64,000 nucleotides of DNA from positions 3,862,001 through 3,926,000 of the forward strand of contig NZ_CP011270.1 in NCBI RefSeq assembly GCF_001610835.1, read 5' to 3'. This document shows, one piece after another, positions 18,577 through 28,108 of this stretch. Origin of the DNA: Planctomyces sp. SH-PL14. Its GTDB lineage: Bacteria; Planctomycetota; Planctomycetia; Planctomycetales; Planctomycetaceae. The position numbers and the translations under genes were made by a program. Positions within the stretch are counted from its first letter, which is position 1. Each line of letters starts with the position of its first letter. Below the pieces are notes generated by a model. It worked only from the letters and a program-made list of their open reading frames with translations. It did not search any database and was not told the DNA's origin.

Positions 18577-19001
18577 GAATGTCTCCCGGTTGCTGCCGCT
18601 CGAGCCCGGTTCCGGCTCGATGCCGTCTCCTGGTGCCGGAGGTTTCCCTGCCCGGTTGCAAACGCACGGCCGGCGCGGCGGTCGACGGTGTCGATTTCGA
18701 CGCCAGCGGCTCCGTCCAGAGAATCCCCGGCGGTCAGCCCATTGGAAGGACGGGAACTGCGGGCAGAATCGGCCTGGCCGTCAGACTGCGATGTGGACGC
18801 ACCTCGTCCGAACGGCATGCAGAGTGCTATCCTGACTCGGTCAGGATCATGAATCGCATAGCCCATCATCCTTCCTGCGGCATGGCCTGATCGACGAAGG
18901 AGCCCATTGGATCCAGCGCAAGGCCGCCGAGACCGTCACAGCGGAGATCATCCAGAACTGCTCCTCTTCACGCCACGGCGCAGCCAAACGTGCAACGGCA
19001 C
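18577..19001 (-). other. Intergenic stretch upstream of the broken dehydrogenase
   Basis: About 425 bases with no supported gene. It should hold the promoter of the dehydrogenase operon; I cannot place -35 and -10 boxes with any certainty. Confidence 0.4.
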
Positions 19002-19451
19002 CTAGGGCGTTGCCTGCACGGCTCCAGGGCGAGACGGTCGTTGGGGACGGTCGTCTCGCATCTCCCGGGCCTTGGCGGCGAGCCGCCGGTATTCGTCGCG
19101 AATCTCTTCGAGTTCCGACTCTTCGAGATCCTCGATGTCCATGAAGTTGTCGCGCGCGTCGGCGATGGACCGGAGGACTTCATCCAGCTTGAGATGGAGG
19201 GCCACAGTGTCCCGGTTCTGACTGTTCTGAATCAGGAACACCATCAGGAAGGTGACGATCGTTGTCCCGGTGTTGATCACGAGCTGCCACGTATCACTGA
19301 AACCGAAGATCGGTCCTGTAATGGCCCAGATCAAGACGATCGCTGACGCCGAGATGAACCCTCCTGGTTTCCCCGTCCAACACGCGGTGTTGTGTGCCGC
19401 GCGGCCGAACCAGGACTTGTGACTACTTGACTCTTGAGCGCAAGAACCCAT
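19002..19451 (-). CDS. Low-affinity iron permease family protein
   Basis: Starts at ATG 19451 ([16 protein letters not shown]), giving 149 residues. It has two membrane helices: [20 protein letters not shown] and [17 protein letters not shown], followed by [19 protein letters not shown] and an acidic helix ([13 protein letters not shown]). The [21 protein letters not shown]-type block and QNRD are the conserved signature of this family (Pfam low-affinity iron permease). Bacterial members are half the size of the yeast Fet4 proteins, and iron transport has not been shown for them. It sits with other stress-type genes. Confidence 0.88.
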   Translation of the reverse strand: MGSCAQESSSHKSWFGRAAHNTACWTGKPGGFISASAIVLIWAITGPIFGFSDTWQLVINTGTTIVTFLMVFLIQNSQNRDTVALHLKLDEVLRSIADARDNFMDIEDLEESELEEIRDEYRRLAAKAREMRDDRPQRPSRPGAVQATP

Positions 19452-19530
19452 GACGCATCCCCCCTTTTCCCAGCGTCCACTGCAGAACCGATTCCTTGTG
19501 ACGGAAACGTAACCCGTGTCTCGGGGCGGT

Positions 19531-19782
19531 TCAGCAGTCGCCTTGCCTGTCGGGCTTATCATTCTTGCCGGCGCCACGAAGATTCAGGGCAGCCAGAAGG
19601 ACTTGAAGCACGATTGTCGCGGGGGCCGAGGCGGTCCATCCCCAGACCGCCCACAGCACATTGCTCAGGAGAAAGATCCAAAAACCGATGGCACGTCGCC
19701 GAGCGGCTCGTGAAGCGGTGAGCCAGGCGCCGGCCACCGTTGCCAACATCGCTGGCCATTGGACCCAATCAAGCGAGGACAT
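19531..19782 (-). CDS. Small two-helix membrane protein
   Basis: 83 residues beginning [20 protein letters not shown]. Two hydrophobic segments, one at the N-terminus and one at [17 protein letters not shown], are followed by [17 protein letters not shown] and a charged tail. The arrangement W-P-x-M, an RRRAIGFW motif, and an NLRG-x-x-KN end is shared by small membrane proteins that I have seen near stress loci in proteobacteria. No transport activity can be claimed. Confidence 0.6.
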   Translation of the reverse strand: MSSLDWVQWPAMLATVAGAWLTASRAARRRAIGFWIFLLSNVLWAVWGWTASAPATIVLQVLLAALNLRGAGKNDKPDRQGDC

Positions 19783-19910
19783 CGTGTTTCACGAGACGAA
19801 AGCCTCGATTTTGGGAGAGATATTTGGACAACGAATCGGTGGCGAAGCTGGCCCAAAGACTTGCGAGGAAAGTTCGCGACGCCGATTCGACATTCATTGC
19901 GAGGTGAGTG

Positions 19911-21344
19911 CTACCCTCCACATCGATCACAGTGACCGCAATCACCGGAACTAGCGGACCGTTCGAAATACTCCACGATCGAACGCCAGCGGCAGCGCTT
20001 CCCCTCGGCAAACGCTTGCATCTCTTCCTGACATCTTCGGTCGGCCTCCTCTTTCCGAACGAAGGCACAGGCGATCGCCTCGCATCGTTCTCGGGAGAGA
20101 TCGGAGACAATGAGCTGCCAGTGGGACGACCGGCGGCGCAGGACGCCTGCATTTTCCAGCAGCTTCAGGCAAAGCCGCGTCTTTGCCTTGGAGATCGGGG
20201 AGGCAGCCTCAAGACTGGCAGTTGTCGGGTTACCTCTATTGCGACAAGCGGTCTGCACGGCGTGATAGACGTTCACGAGATCCGAGTCGTCGGGGAAACG
20301 GTTGCCTCGAAAGAACCGTAGGAGCTTCCAATCAGACGGGCAGTAAAGAAGCGTACAGGCCGCAGGTTGCCCGTCACGTCCGGAGCGGCCAATCTCCTGA
20401 TAGTATGCCTCCAGAGTCGTCGGAACATGGAAGTGCGTAATCCAGCGAATGTCCGGCTTGTCGATGCCAAGCCCAAATGCGTTGGTGGCCACCACAACCT
20501 GGGCCTGGCCGCTCATGAACACGTCCTGTGCGGAATTCCGATCCCGGGCCGACATTCGACCGTGGTACCCTACTGAAGAGACTCCCTGAGCAATAAGCCC
20601 TGCCTTCAGATCGTCGACCGCACGGGTTGTCGCAACATACACAATCCCTTGGCCATCCCGTTTGGCTAGTTCGTGCATCGCGCGCTCCTTGTCAGTCGGC
20701 GTCTGAAAGTGTTTGACCTCCAGGAAGAGGTTGTCACGTCGGTAGCCTGTTTCGATGACTTGAGCTTCGGGAATTCCCAATTCCCGGATGATGTCGCCGA
20801 GTACCGTCTCAGTGGCACTGGCCGTCAGTGCCAGTACAGGCGGTCGTCCGATCGCTTTGAGTGCGGCTCCAAGTTCCATGTAGGCAGGTCGGAAGTCCTG
20901 TCCCCATGTGCTGATGCAATGGGCTTCGTCAACCACGAAAAGGTCAATCGACAATCGCTGCAGCAGGCTGAGGAATTGGGGCTCCTGCAATCGTTCGGGC
21001 GTCGTGTAGATGAACTCGACTTCACCGTTCTCGATCGCTTGAAGCGCTGCTTTGAGCTGCTTCTCACCGAGGGAGCTATTGACGGAGACTGCGTGCAGCC
21101 CCCGGGCGTTGAGCTTCTCCGTTTGATCTTTCATCAAAGCGATCAGCGGACTCACGACGACAGTCGTCCCTTCGAGTTCAATCGCCGGGAGTTGGAAGCA
21201 CAAGGACTTTCCCGATCCGGTCGGCATCACGACGACGACGTCGCGGCCGTTGAGAGCCGATTGAATCGCGGCCGCCTGGCCTGATCGAAAGTCGCTGAAT
21301 CCAAATTGCTCAGCAAGCAGTCTGAGCAACCGCTGATGCGTCAT
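19911..21344 (-). CDS. recQ: ATP-dependent DNA helicase RecQ, short form
   Basis: From ATG 21344 (MTHQRLLRLLAEQFG) the product is 477 residues. Superfamily II motifs are clear: Q-motif region FRSGQAAAIQSAL, Walker A MPTGSGKS, DEAH box VVDEAHCIS, ALTASAT, and motif VI QEIGRSGRDG. The RecQ zinc-binding cysteines appear near the end (CRWRSIVEYF, then CGHCDRCGG), and the protein stops there, so the winged-helix and HRDC domains of full-length RecQ (about 600 residues) are absent. It should unwind DNA 3' to 5' in recombination or fork repair. The short form resembles RecS-type paralogues; another full-length copy may exist elsewhere. Confidence 0.92.
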   Translation of the reverse strand: MTHQRLLRLLAEQFGFSDFRSGQAAAIQSALNGRDVVVVMPTGSGKSLCFQLPAIELEGTTVVVSPLIALMKDQTEKLNARGLHAVSVNSSLGEKQLKAALQAIENGEVEFIYTTPERLQEPQFLSLLQRLSIDLFVVDEAHCISTWGQDFRPAYMELGAALKAIGRPPVLALTASATETVLGDIIRELGIPEAQVIETGYRRDNLFLEVKHFQTPTDKERAMHELAKRDGQGIVYVATTRAVDDLKAGLIAQGVSSVGYHGRMSARDRNSAQDVFMSGQAQVVVATNAFGLGIDKPDIRWITHFHVPTTLEAYYQEIGRSGRDGQPAACTLLYCPSDWKLLRFFRGNRFPDDSDLVNVYHAVQTACRNRGNPTTASLEAASPISKAKTRLCLKLLENAGVLRRRSSHWQLIVSDLSRERCEAIACAFVRKEEADRRCQEEMQAFAEGKRCRWRSIVEYFERSASSGDCGHCDRCGG

Positions 21345-21487
21345 CTGAGCACCGCTATCCTTTGAATTGGCCAGCTGCGTTGAGACCGAACAACGGAGAC
21401 GATCGATGGGCAACTCGCGTTCCCGATTGAGCTGCTGCGAGATGGTGCCTTGTTCGGACGGAAGTGACGCAGACGTCTCTGACGTCG

Positions 21488-21742
21488 TTAGTCGCCTGGC
21501 CAGAGCGACCGCCCGACGTCCGTGTGCCTAATCGGCCATCGAGTCCATGCGACGCCGAATGGTCGCAGGAGAATTTCTGTCGCGTGTCCCTGTCGTATCG
21601 TGATCGACCGGCGGCGAACAAGTTGTCCTTCACTTGCGACCTCGACATGAGTCTCGCGTGATTCTGGCAGGGCCCCCATTTCCACGGAGAGAAGACGAAT
21701 CGCCGTCTCCGCGTGCAACAACTCAGCACTCCTCAACAGCAA
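21488..21742 (-). CDS. Possible small hypothetical protein, start uncertain
   Basis: With a TTG start at 21742 this frame gives 84 residues: LLRSAELLHAETAIRLLS, then HVEVASEGQLVRRRSITI and a basic end. The same frame stays open further upstream (PRNFETDAPYELL) but without an ATG. Composition and the alternation of hydrophobic residues look coding, yet no family is recognised and no ribosome-binding site is clear. Confidence 0.25.
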   Translation of the reverse strand: MLLRSAELLHAETAIRLLSVEMGALPESRETHVEVASEGQLVRRRSITIRQGHATEILLRPFGVAWTRWPIRHTDVGRSLWPGD

Positions 21743-21808
21743 TTCATAGGGTGCATCGGTCTCGAAGTTGCGTGGCCCGATCAGTACAGTTGAGAGGGAA
21801 CGGGTAAC

Positions 21809-22186
21809 ATGCAGACACTGTTGCGACAGATTCTTGGGGCGGTTCGATGTCTCGCGGGCGTTGGTGCTTTTCTCCTCGCTCTCGTGGTCTATGAGCGTTA
21901 CTCTCGCTTTGAATTGTCAGGTGGTCTTCCTTCAATTGCCACCTGGGAGTTGGCCGGCTTCCTCTGGCTCGGAAAATGGCCACTCGTCGGTCTGTTTACC
22001 TTGATCGGGACGCTGCTCCTTATGGTCGCCCCAGGGGGCATGCACTCTGCCCTGGACACCGGCCTGTCGTCTGCGGCTACCGCTGGGCCGGACAAGACAA
22101 TCGGTCTAACGACTCCCTTCGCAGCAAGTTTGCCTTCGCCGAACGTGCGTATTGATTCCAGTCCAGCGCGTTTACTCGGCTCCTAG
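21809..22186 (+). CDS. Small membrane protein
   Basis: 125 residues from ATG 21809. The N-terminal helix VRCLAGVGAFLLALVVYERY and a second at WPLVGLFTLIGTLLLMVAP span the membrane; the C-terminal 50 residues are Ser/Pro/Ala-rich and probably disordered. A weak purine-rich stretch (GAGAGGGAACGGG) precedes the start. I do not recognise the family; the hydrophobic pattern supports a real gene. Confidence 0.45.
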   Translation: MQTLLRQILGAVRCLAGVGAFLLALVVYERYSRFELSGGLPSIATWELAGFLWLGKWPLVGLFTLIGTLLLMVAPGGMHSALDTGLSSAATAGPDKTIGLTTPFAASLPSPNVRIDSSPARLLGS

Positions 22187-22550
22187 CCCCGTTTGCAAGT
22201 CGAGCAAGCCGGGTGAGATTTGAGGCGATCGGAGAGGGAAAAACACCACGGCTCTCTTTGGTCGGCGAGACCGGAGCGGTTCGTGCACGGGGGAGGGGGC
22301 TTGCGCGTTGAACGGAATTGGGAGCGAGCGGTGACGTTGATGCCTGGGTAGAGCGTAGGACTGCCATCCCGCCGATGGCTCGCCAATCAACTGACGTCTT
22401 GAAAGTTCGTCCGGAGGGCAGCTCGGTCCCGAAACATCGGTGAACAACGGGGGGGGCGTTTGCACTGACGGCCTTCACGCACGGCATGCCGAATGCTTCG
22501 GGGGTCGCCTGAGTCGAACCTCCGCGGCCATGCCTCGAACTATGCACGCT
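22187..22550 (+). other. Leader region of the glgE operon
   Basis: About 360 bases before the preferred glgE start. An in-frame extension back to 22440 is possible but is low in conserved sequence. The region should contain the operon promoter; I see no riboswitch-like structure I can support. Confidence 0.4.
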
Positions 22551-24572
22551 ATGCCTTCACTCGCCGCCAGGGCAGCCGAATTCCTTGATTTGCAGCAGGT
22601 GTCACCGAGTCGGGTGATCGTAACCGGCGTTTCGCCAGAGATCGACGGGGGGCGACAAGCCGCCAAGCGGATTCTTGGAGACCGAGTCACTGTTGAGGCA
22701 GACCTGCTGGTGGACTCCCATGATCTCCTGACAGGTGTTGTGAAGTACCGGCCCGCCGGCGATGTCCGATGGCGGGAAGCGAGGATGGCACCCCGCCCGA
22801 ATGACCGCTGGGCGGCCAGCTTCCAGGTCGAACGGCTCGGCTTCTATGAATTTACCGTGACTGCGTGGATCGACCGATTCACAACATGGCATCGCGGACT
22901 TATGAAGAAAGTCGAGGCGGGGCAGTCTGTCGGTTCGGAACTTCTTGAGGGGGCCGCTCTGGTCCACCGCGTTGGCCAACAGGCCCCCGGACAGGACGGT
23001 GACTGGCTTGTCCGTCACGCCGCGGAGCTAAAGGAGGGTTCCGAACCGGAACGGGTGACTGCCGCCGGAGATCCCGTGCTGACAATGCTGATGGCCCGGC
23101 ATGACCCTCGGATCGGGCGGCGAGAATACGACCAGGTCCTGCTGATCTGGGTTGATCGCCTGCGGGCGGAGTTTGGCGGATGGTATGAGGTCTTTCCCCG
23201 CTCCTGCTCCCCGGAGCCGAACCGTCACGGGACATTCCGGGATCTTGAGCAACGACTTCCCGATATCGCCCGCATGGGATTCGATGTCGTCTACCTTCCC
23301 CCCATTCATCCCATCGGTCGGACGCATCGAAAAGGACCGAACAACACCCTGACGGCCAATGAGAGTGATCCCGGAAGCCCTTGGGCGATCGGCGGGGCCG
23401 AAGGCGGACACCAGGCGATTCATCCCGAGCTCGGAACGCTTGAGGACTTCGACCGTCTGTTCACTGCGGCCGTTGGCCAGGGGATCGAGTTCGCTCTCGA
23501 TCTCGCGTTCCAGTGCTCGCCGGACCATCCGTATGTCCGCGACCACCCCGAGTGGTTCCGACATCGGCCCGACGGTTCGATCCAGTACGCCGAGAATCCG
23601 CCAAAGAAGTACCAGGACATCTATCCGCTCGACTTCGAATGCGCGGACTGGAAGGCACTGTGGTCGGAGCTTCTTCAGGTTGTCCAGTTTTGGATCGACC
23701 GCGGGATTCGCATCTTCCGCGTCGACAACCCGCACACGAAGCCGCTTCCTTTTTGGGAATGGCTGATCGCCGCGGTCCGTCAGCGAAACCCGGATGTCTT
23801 TTTCCTGGCCGAAGCCTTCACCCGCCCGAAGCTCATGAAGCAGCTGGCGAAGCTCGGATTCTCACAGTCCTATACCTACTTCACCTGGCGGAATTCCGCC
23901 TGGGAGCTGCGTGAGTATTTCACGGAGCTGACTCAGACCGAAGCTGCGGAATACCTCCGTCCGAACCTCTTCGCCAACACGCCGGACATCCTGCCGGAGT
24001 ATCTCCAGCACGGCGGTCCTGCGGCATTCCAGATTCGGCTGATCCTGGCGGCGACCCTGGGAGCAACTTACGGGATCTATGGGCCCCCTTTCGAAACTTT
24101 TCAGGCCGTTCCACGCCAAGGCAGCGAGGAGTACGTCGACAATGAGAAGTACGAAATTCGCCAATGGGATTGGAAAAGTCCGAACGTCTTTCGGGAACTG
24201 ATTGCCCTGGTCAATCGGATCCGCCGCGAAAATTCGGCCCTGCAGCGCAACGATCGGCTCCGTTTTCACGGGAGCGAGAACGATCACCTGCTCGTCTACA
24301 GCAAGACCAGTCAAGACCTGTCGAATATCGTGTTCGTCGTTGTCAGTGATGACCCACACCGCCCGCAGGCCGGTCGAATTCAGGTCCCTCTGACGGAATG
24401 GGGACTGAGCCCCGAAGACACCTTTCAGATGGAAGATCTCCTGACCGGAGCCCATTTCCTGTGGCGCGGCGAATGGAATGACGTGATTCTTGATCCATAT
24501 TCGACGGCGGCCCACATCTTGCGTCTCCGGCGAAAGATGCGAACCGAGCACGACTTCGACTACTTCGCCTGA
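22551..24572 (+). CDS. glgE: Alpha-1,4-glucan:maltose-1-phosphate maltosyltransferase
   Basis: GlgE adds maltosyl units from maltose-1-phosphate to the non-reducing end of alpha-1,4-glucan in the cytoplasm. I start at ATG 22551 (MPSLAARAAEF), giving 673 residues, the usual size; ATG 22530 is an alternative. The N-terminal beta domain (about 30-130) precedes a GH13 barrel: MGFDVVYLPPIHPIG, nucleophile D392 in IFRVDNPHTKPLPF, acid/base Glu in FFLAEAFTRP, and EKYEIRQWDW near the end. All catalytic residues are present. It is the first gene of a same-strand cluster with the TreS-maltokinase fusion (117 bases downstream) and glgB, the standard GlgE-pathway set. Confidence 0.95.
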   Translation: MPSLAARAAEFLDLQQVSPSRVIVTGVSPEIDGGRQAAKRILGDRVTVEADLLVDSHDLLTGVVKYRPAGDVRWREARMAPRPNDRWAASFQVERLGFYEFTVTAWIDRFTTWHRGLMKKVEAGQSVGSELLEGAALVHRVGQQAPGQDGDWLVRHAAELKEGSEPERVTAAGDPVLTMLMARHDPRIGRREYDQVLLIWVDRLRAEFGGWYEVFPRSCSPEPNRHGTFRDLEQRLPDIARMGFDVVYLPPIHPIGRTHRKGPNNTLTANESDPGSPWAIGGAEGGHQAIHPELGTLEDFDRLFTAAVGQGIEFALDLAFQCSPDHPYVRDHPEWFRHRPDGSIQYAENPPKKYQDIYPLDFECADWKALWSELLQVVQFWIDRGIRIFRVDNPHTKPLPFWEWLIAAVRQRNPDVFFLAEAFTRPKLMKQLAKLGFSQSYTYFTWRNSAWELREYFTELTQTEAAEYLRPNLFANTPDILPEYLQHGGPAAFQIRLILAATLGATYGIYGPPFETFQAVPRQGSEEYVDNEKYEIRQWDWKSPNVFRELIALVNRIRRENSALQRNDRLRFHGSENDHLLVYSKTSQDLSNIVFVVVSDDPHRPQAGRIQVPLTEWGLSPEDTFQMEDLLTGAHFLWRGEWNDVILDPYSTAAHILRLRRKMRTEHDFDYFA

Positions 24573-24688
24573 CACCTCCGGGCCACCTGCCCTTTTAGAC
24601 GCTGCGCGCGACGACCGACGCCGCGGACACACGCATAGGCCGGTGAACTCGTAAGCTGCCTCCTCCAGGGAGGCCAGGATGCCGTCCG

Positions 24689-27600
24689 ATGATCAAGTCC
24701 GTGGAACGATCGACTGCGACGGCCGCTCGCGACTGGCATCGACAAGCGGTCTTCTATGAAGTGCCTGTTCCGGCGTTCTTCGACTCCGATGGCGATGGTC
24801 GTGGAGACCTGAAAGGACTGGAAGAGAGGCTCGACTACATCGAGTCACTGGGCGTGACCGCTCTCTGGTTGTTGCCGATTTTTCGCTCTCCTGGCGAAGA
24901 CGACGGGTACGACGTCTCGGACTTTCGCTCGGTCGATCCTTCGCTGGGAACTCTGGAGGACTTTCGAAGGATCGTCTCCAAGCTGCATTCTCGAAATCTG
25001 CGGATCGTGCTTGAACTGCCGATCAACCGGACGTCGGTCGAGCACCCCTGGTTTCAACTGGCACGGAGGACGGAACCTGGCAGCCCATTCCGCGACTTCT
25101 ATGTATGGAGGCAGGAACCGGCCGATGCGGCCGCGAACATCTCGGACTCGGAGCGGGGAGCCGATCGATGGAGCTGGGACCTCGTCGCGCAGGCGTTTTA
25201 CCATCACCGCTTTTCCCGGGCGGAACCAGATCTCAATCTGGCCAGCGAATCGGTGCGGCGGGAGCTTGTTGACGTTTTGCGGTTCTGGGCCAGGCTTGGC
25301 GTTGACGGCTTCAGCTTGAGCGGAATGGGAGGCGCTCCGGCCACCCGAAGGGAGTCCACGTCAAATGGAGAATCCGACGAGAGACGCTTCGTTCAGAGTC
25401 TCGAAGAGGCCCTGAGACCCGAGTTTCCAGAGCTCCTGATCGTCGCACGCGGAGAGCGGTCGCCGGGAGATCCGTCGACTAACGAAGCAGCCAAGTCTCT
25501 TTCGCTGCGTCCCCAGCCGGAGTTCGCCGCCACGCTATTTCTCGCCCTGCGGCGTCAGGACCGGACTCCTCTGGTGGAGTTGTTCCATCCTCTTCCATCA
25601 GCGAATGAGCCGCGGCCCCTCGGACTCACCTGGCTGCGCGACCACGACGAAATGGCACTCAGCGTGGCGAGTGATGATGAGGAGGATTTTCTCGTTGAAT
25701 CGTACGCCCGCGATATGTCGCACAAAATCAGCGGCGGGATCGCCCGCCGACTGGCCCCGATGGTGAATCATGATCGGCGACAGATCGAGCTGCTGCTTTC
25801 GCTCCTCGTCGCATTGCCAGGCGTCCCATTGCTGTACTACGGGGACGAACTGGGGATGGGCGACCACCCGCGTCTCGGCGATCGCCGCGGAATCCGTACC
25901 CCATTTCCCTGGTCTGACGGTCCGAACGGCGGCTTCTCCGAGGCGAATGCAGAGCAACTCTCCACACCGCTCGTAGCGGACCCCGTTGGAGGCTTTCGCG
26001 CCGTCAATGCCGCTCGTCTCCGGCGCGATCCCTACTCACTCCTGGCATTCGTTCAGTCTCTGCTGAAGATTCGAGGAGCGTTTCCGCACCTGTCGGACGG
26101 CCCGCTGCAGGTCTTGAATTCTGGAACGGCGGAGGTTCTCGCATTCCAACGGAAGGCCGGCCCCTTCGCGGAGGCCGCGGGGGAGGGGGCTGACACATTG
26201 CTTGTGGCGGCCAATCTCTCCGGCTCCGCCCGGGCGTTCGATCTCGACCTAGCCGAGCACTCAGGACAAACGCCGACCGAGGTCTTTGGAAACGTCCGGT
26301 TTCCGTCCGTCGATCGAAACCCCTATCGGCTGACGTTGCCTCCCTACGGCGTTCTCTGGCTCCGTTTTCATTCTTCAGTGACGCGAGTGGAACCGACCCC
26401 GTCAGGAGGATCAACGAAGACGAATCCACCCAACGTCCCGCTCTGGACCGGAGAACCGACGCGAGACTGGAAACACCTTCTGGCAGGAGAACGCCGCTCT
26501 CTCCTTGAACAGGAGATCCTGCCGGCGGATCTTCCGAATCGCCGGTGGTTCGGAGCCAAGACGCGGCGGATCGAGCAAGTCCAGGTGGCCGACTGGTGGC
26601 CGCTTCCCGACACATCCGCCGTCATCCTGTTTGCCAGGGTCCGCTACCGAACCGGGCCGGATGACCTTTATCTCCTCCCGCTTTCGATCCTTCCCCCCTC
26701 GCGCCAGGAGAGAACCGCCGGCCCTCCACAGATCCCGGGAGCACCGCTCGCGCTGTTGTCAGACGGCTCATACGTTGTCGATGCTCTGACCGATCCAGTT
26801 GCGGCGCTCGCCTTCCTAAGGATGGTCGAGGAGAACACCGAGGCGGCGAGTGAAGCGGGCTCGGTGAGGGGGCGGCGCACGAACGCGTTTCCGGCCCTCC
26901 GCGACTCACGGAACCAGCCGCTTGTTCCCCGGAGAGGCCCAGAAACGTCGAGCAACTCCCTCGTGTTCTTCGGCCGGAAGCTGTTGCTCAAGATCTTTCG
27001 CCGCCTGGAAACGGGAATCAATCCAGATCTGGAAGTCGGGCGTTTCCTCACCGAGCGAGAGACGGGCGCCCGCGTTCCTCAGGTCGCGGGGGCGTTGGAG
27101 TATGTCGCCTCGGACGGGAACGGCTTGCGGACATTGGGAATCGTGCAGTCGCTGGTCTCGTCCCAGGGAGACGGCTGGAGCCACGCGCTTGCAGAACTCA
27201 AGCTCTACTATGCGAGGGCAGCGGACTTGGGCCCGCTTGACGATCAAGGGCTCCACGGCGAGGTGAGTCTGGTCGACCGCGCTTCCCGAACACCCCCCGC
27301 TCGGCTGGTGGAAGCGTTGGGGGGAGCGCTCGTTTCTGCATCCCAACTCGCCCTGAGAACCGCGGAGCTGCATCTCGCCTTGTCGGCCGATCGTTCCGAC
27401 TCGGACTTCTCTCCAGAACCCATGGGCCGGGAGGACGTCGCCCAGATCGCTCGTGAGATGCACCGTCAGTTCGAGCTGGGAAGGGACGCCCTGCAGCGGG
27501 TTCTCCCAAAGCTCCCGATGACGATCCGCACGCCGGCGGAGCGGCTGCTGAACGAGGGGCCGAGTGCGCTGGAGCAGCTGAAGGCGGCGGAGGTTCCTGA

Positions 27601-28108
27601 GGTCATTCCGGGGCAGAAGATTCGAATCCACGGGGACTTTCACCTGGGGCAGGTCCTCCGTGTCGGCGACGACTTCGTCCTGCTCGATTTCGAGGGAGAG
27701 CCGACCCGGACGGTGTCGGAACGTCGTGCCAAGTTCTCGCCAGTTCGAGACGTCGCCGGGATGCTTCGCTCCTATCACTATGCCGCCTATGCCGCGCTCT
27801 TCGACTTCGTGGACGGCAACTCAATGCTGCTGGACCGCCTCGTCCCATGGGCTGATGCCTGGCATCAATGGGTCGGCGCAGCGTTCGTCCAACGTTATCG
27901 CCACGAGATGAAAGGGAGTTCCGTCGTCCCCGCTGCCGACGCCGACTTTGCGCTCCTGCTCGACCGGTACATCCTGGCAAAGGGGCTCTACGAACTCGCG
28001 TACGAACTCAACAACCGTCCTGACTGGGTGCGAATCCCCCTGGGGGGCGTGAACCGTCTTCTGTTCCCTGATTCGGCTTCCCGGCCTCTTGAGATAACGA
28101 CACCATGA
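24689..28108 (+). CDS. TreS-maltokinase fusion; TreS half predicted catalytically inactive
   Basis: 1139 residues. The N-terminal half (about 15-590) is a trehalose-synthase GH13 domain: VFYEVPVPAFFDSDGDG, PDLNLASESV, LLYYGDELGMGD. Active-site changes are visible: the usual NHTS is NRTS (R114); the nucleophile Asp of GFRLD is Ser (GFSLS, S211); the acid/base Glu of LLAEAN is Arg (IVARG, R254). Only the third acid (RDHDE, D320) remains, and the loop between is shortened. The C-terminal half (about 600-1139) is maltokinase with NRRWFGAK, catalytic IHGDFHLGQVL (D983) and LLDFEGEPTR intact. It should make maltose-1-phosphate for GlgE, but probably cannot make maltose from trehalose. Stop overlaps glgB ATG by four bases. 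Confidence 0.93.
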   Translation: MIKSVERSTATAARDWHRQAVFYEVPVPAFFDSDGDGRGDLKGLEERLDYIESLGVTALWLLPIFRSPGEDDGYDVSDFRSVDPSLGTLEDFRRIVSKLHSRNLRIVLELPINRTSVEHPWFQLARRTEPGSPFRDFYVWRQEPADAAANISDSERGADRWSWDLVAQAFYHHRFSRAEPDLNLASESVRRELVDVLRFWARLGVDGFSLSGMGGAPATRRESTSNGESDERRFVQSLEEALRPEFPELLIVARGERSPGDPSTNEAAKSLSLRPQPEFAATLFLALRRQDRTPLVELFHPLPSANEPRPLGLTWLRDHDEMALSVASDDEEDFLVESYARDMSHKISGGIARRLAPMVNHDRRQIELLLSLLVALPGVPLLYYGDELGMGDHPRLGDRRGIRTPFPWSDGPNGGFSEANAEQLSTPLVADPVGGFRAVNAARLRRDPYSLLAFVQSLLKIRGAFPHLSDGPLQVLNSGTAEVLAFQRKAGPFAEAAGEGADTLLVAANLSGSARAFDLDLAEHSGQTPTEVFGNVRFPSVDRNPYRLTLPPYGVLWLRFHSSVTRVEPTPSGGSTKTNPPNVPLWTGEPTRDWKHLLAGERRSLLEQEILPADLPNRRWFGAKTRRIEQVQVADWWPLPDTSAVILFARVRYRTGPDDLYLLPLSILPPSRQERTAGPPQIPGAPLALLSDGSYVVDALTDPVAALAFLRMVEENTEAASEAGSVRGRRTNAFPALRDSRNQPLVPRRGPETSSNSLVFFGRKLLLKIFRRLETGINPDLEVGRFLTERETGARVPQVAGALEYVASDGNGLRTLGIVQSLVSSQGDGWSHALAELKLYYARAADLGPLDDQGLHGEVSLVDRASRTPPARLVEALGGALVSASQLALRTAELHLALSADRSDSDFSPEPMGREDVAQIAREMHRQFELGRDALQRVLPKLPMTIRTPAERLLNEGPSALEQLKAAEVPEVIPGQKIRIHGDFHLGQVLRVGDDFVLLDFEGEPTRTVSERRAKFSPVRDVAGMLRSYHYAAYAALFDFVDGNSMLLDRLVPWADAWHQWVGAAFVQRYRHEMKGSSVVPAADADFALLLDRYILAKGLYELAYELNNRPDWVRIPLGGVNRLLFPDSASRPLEITTP

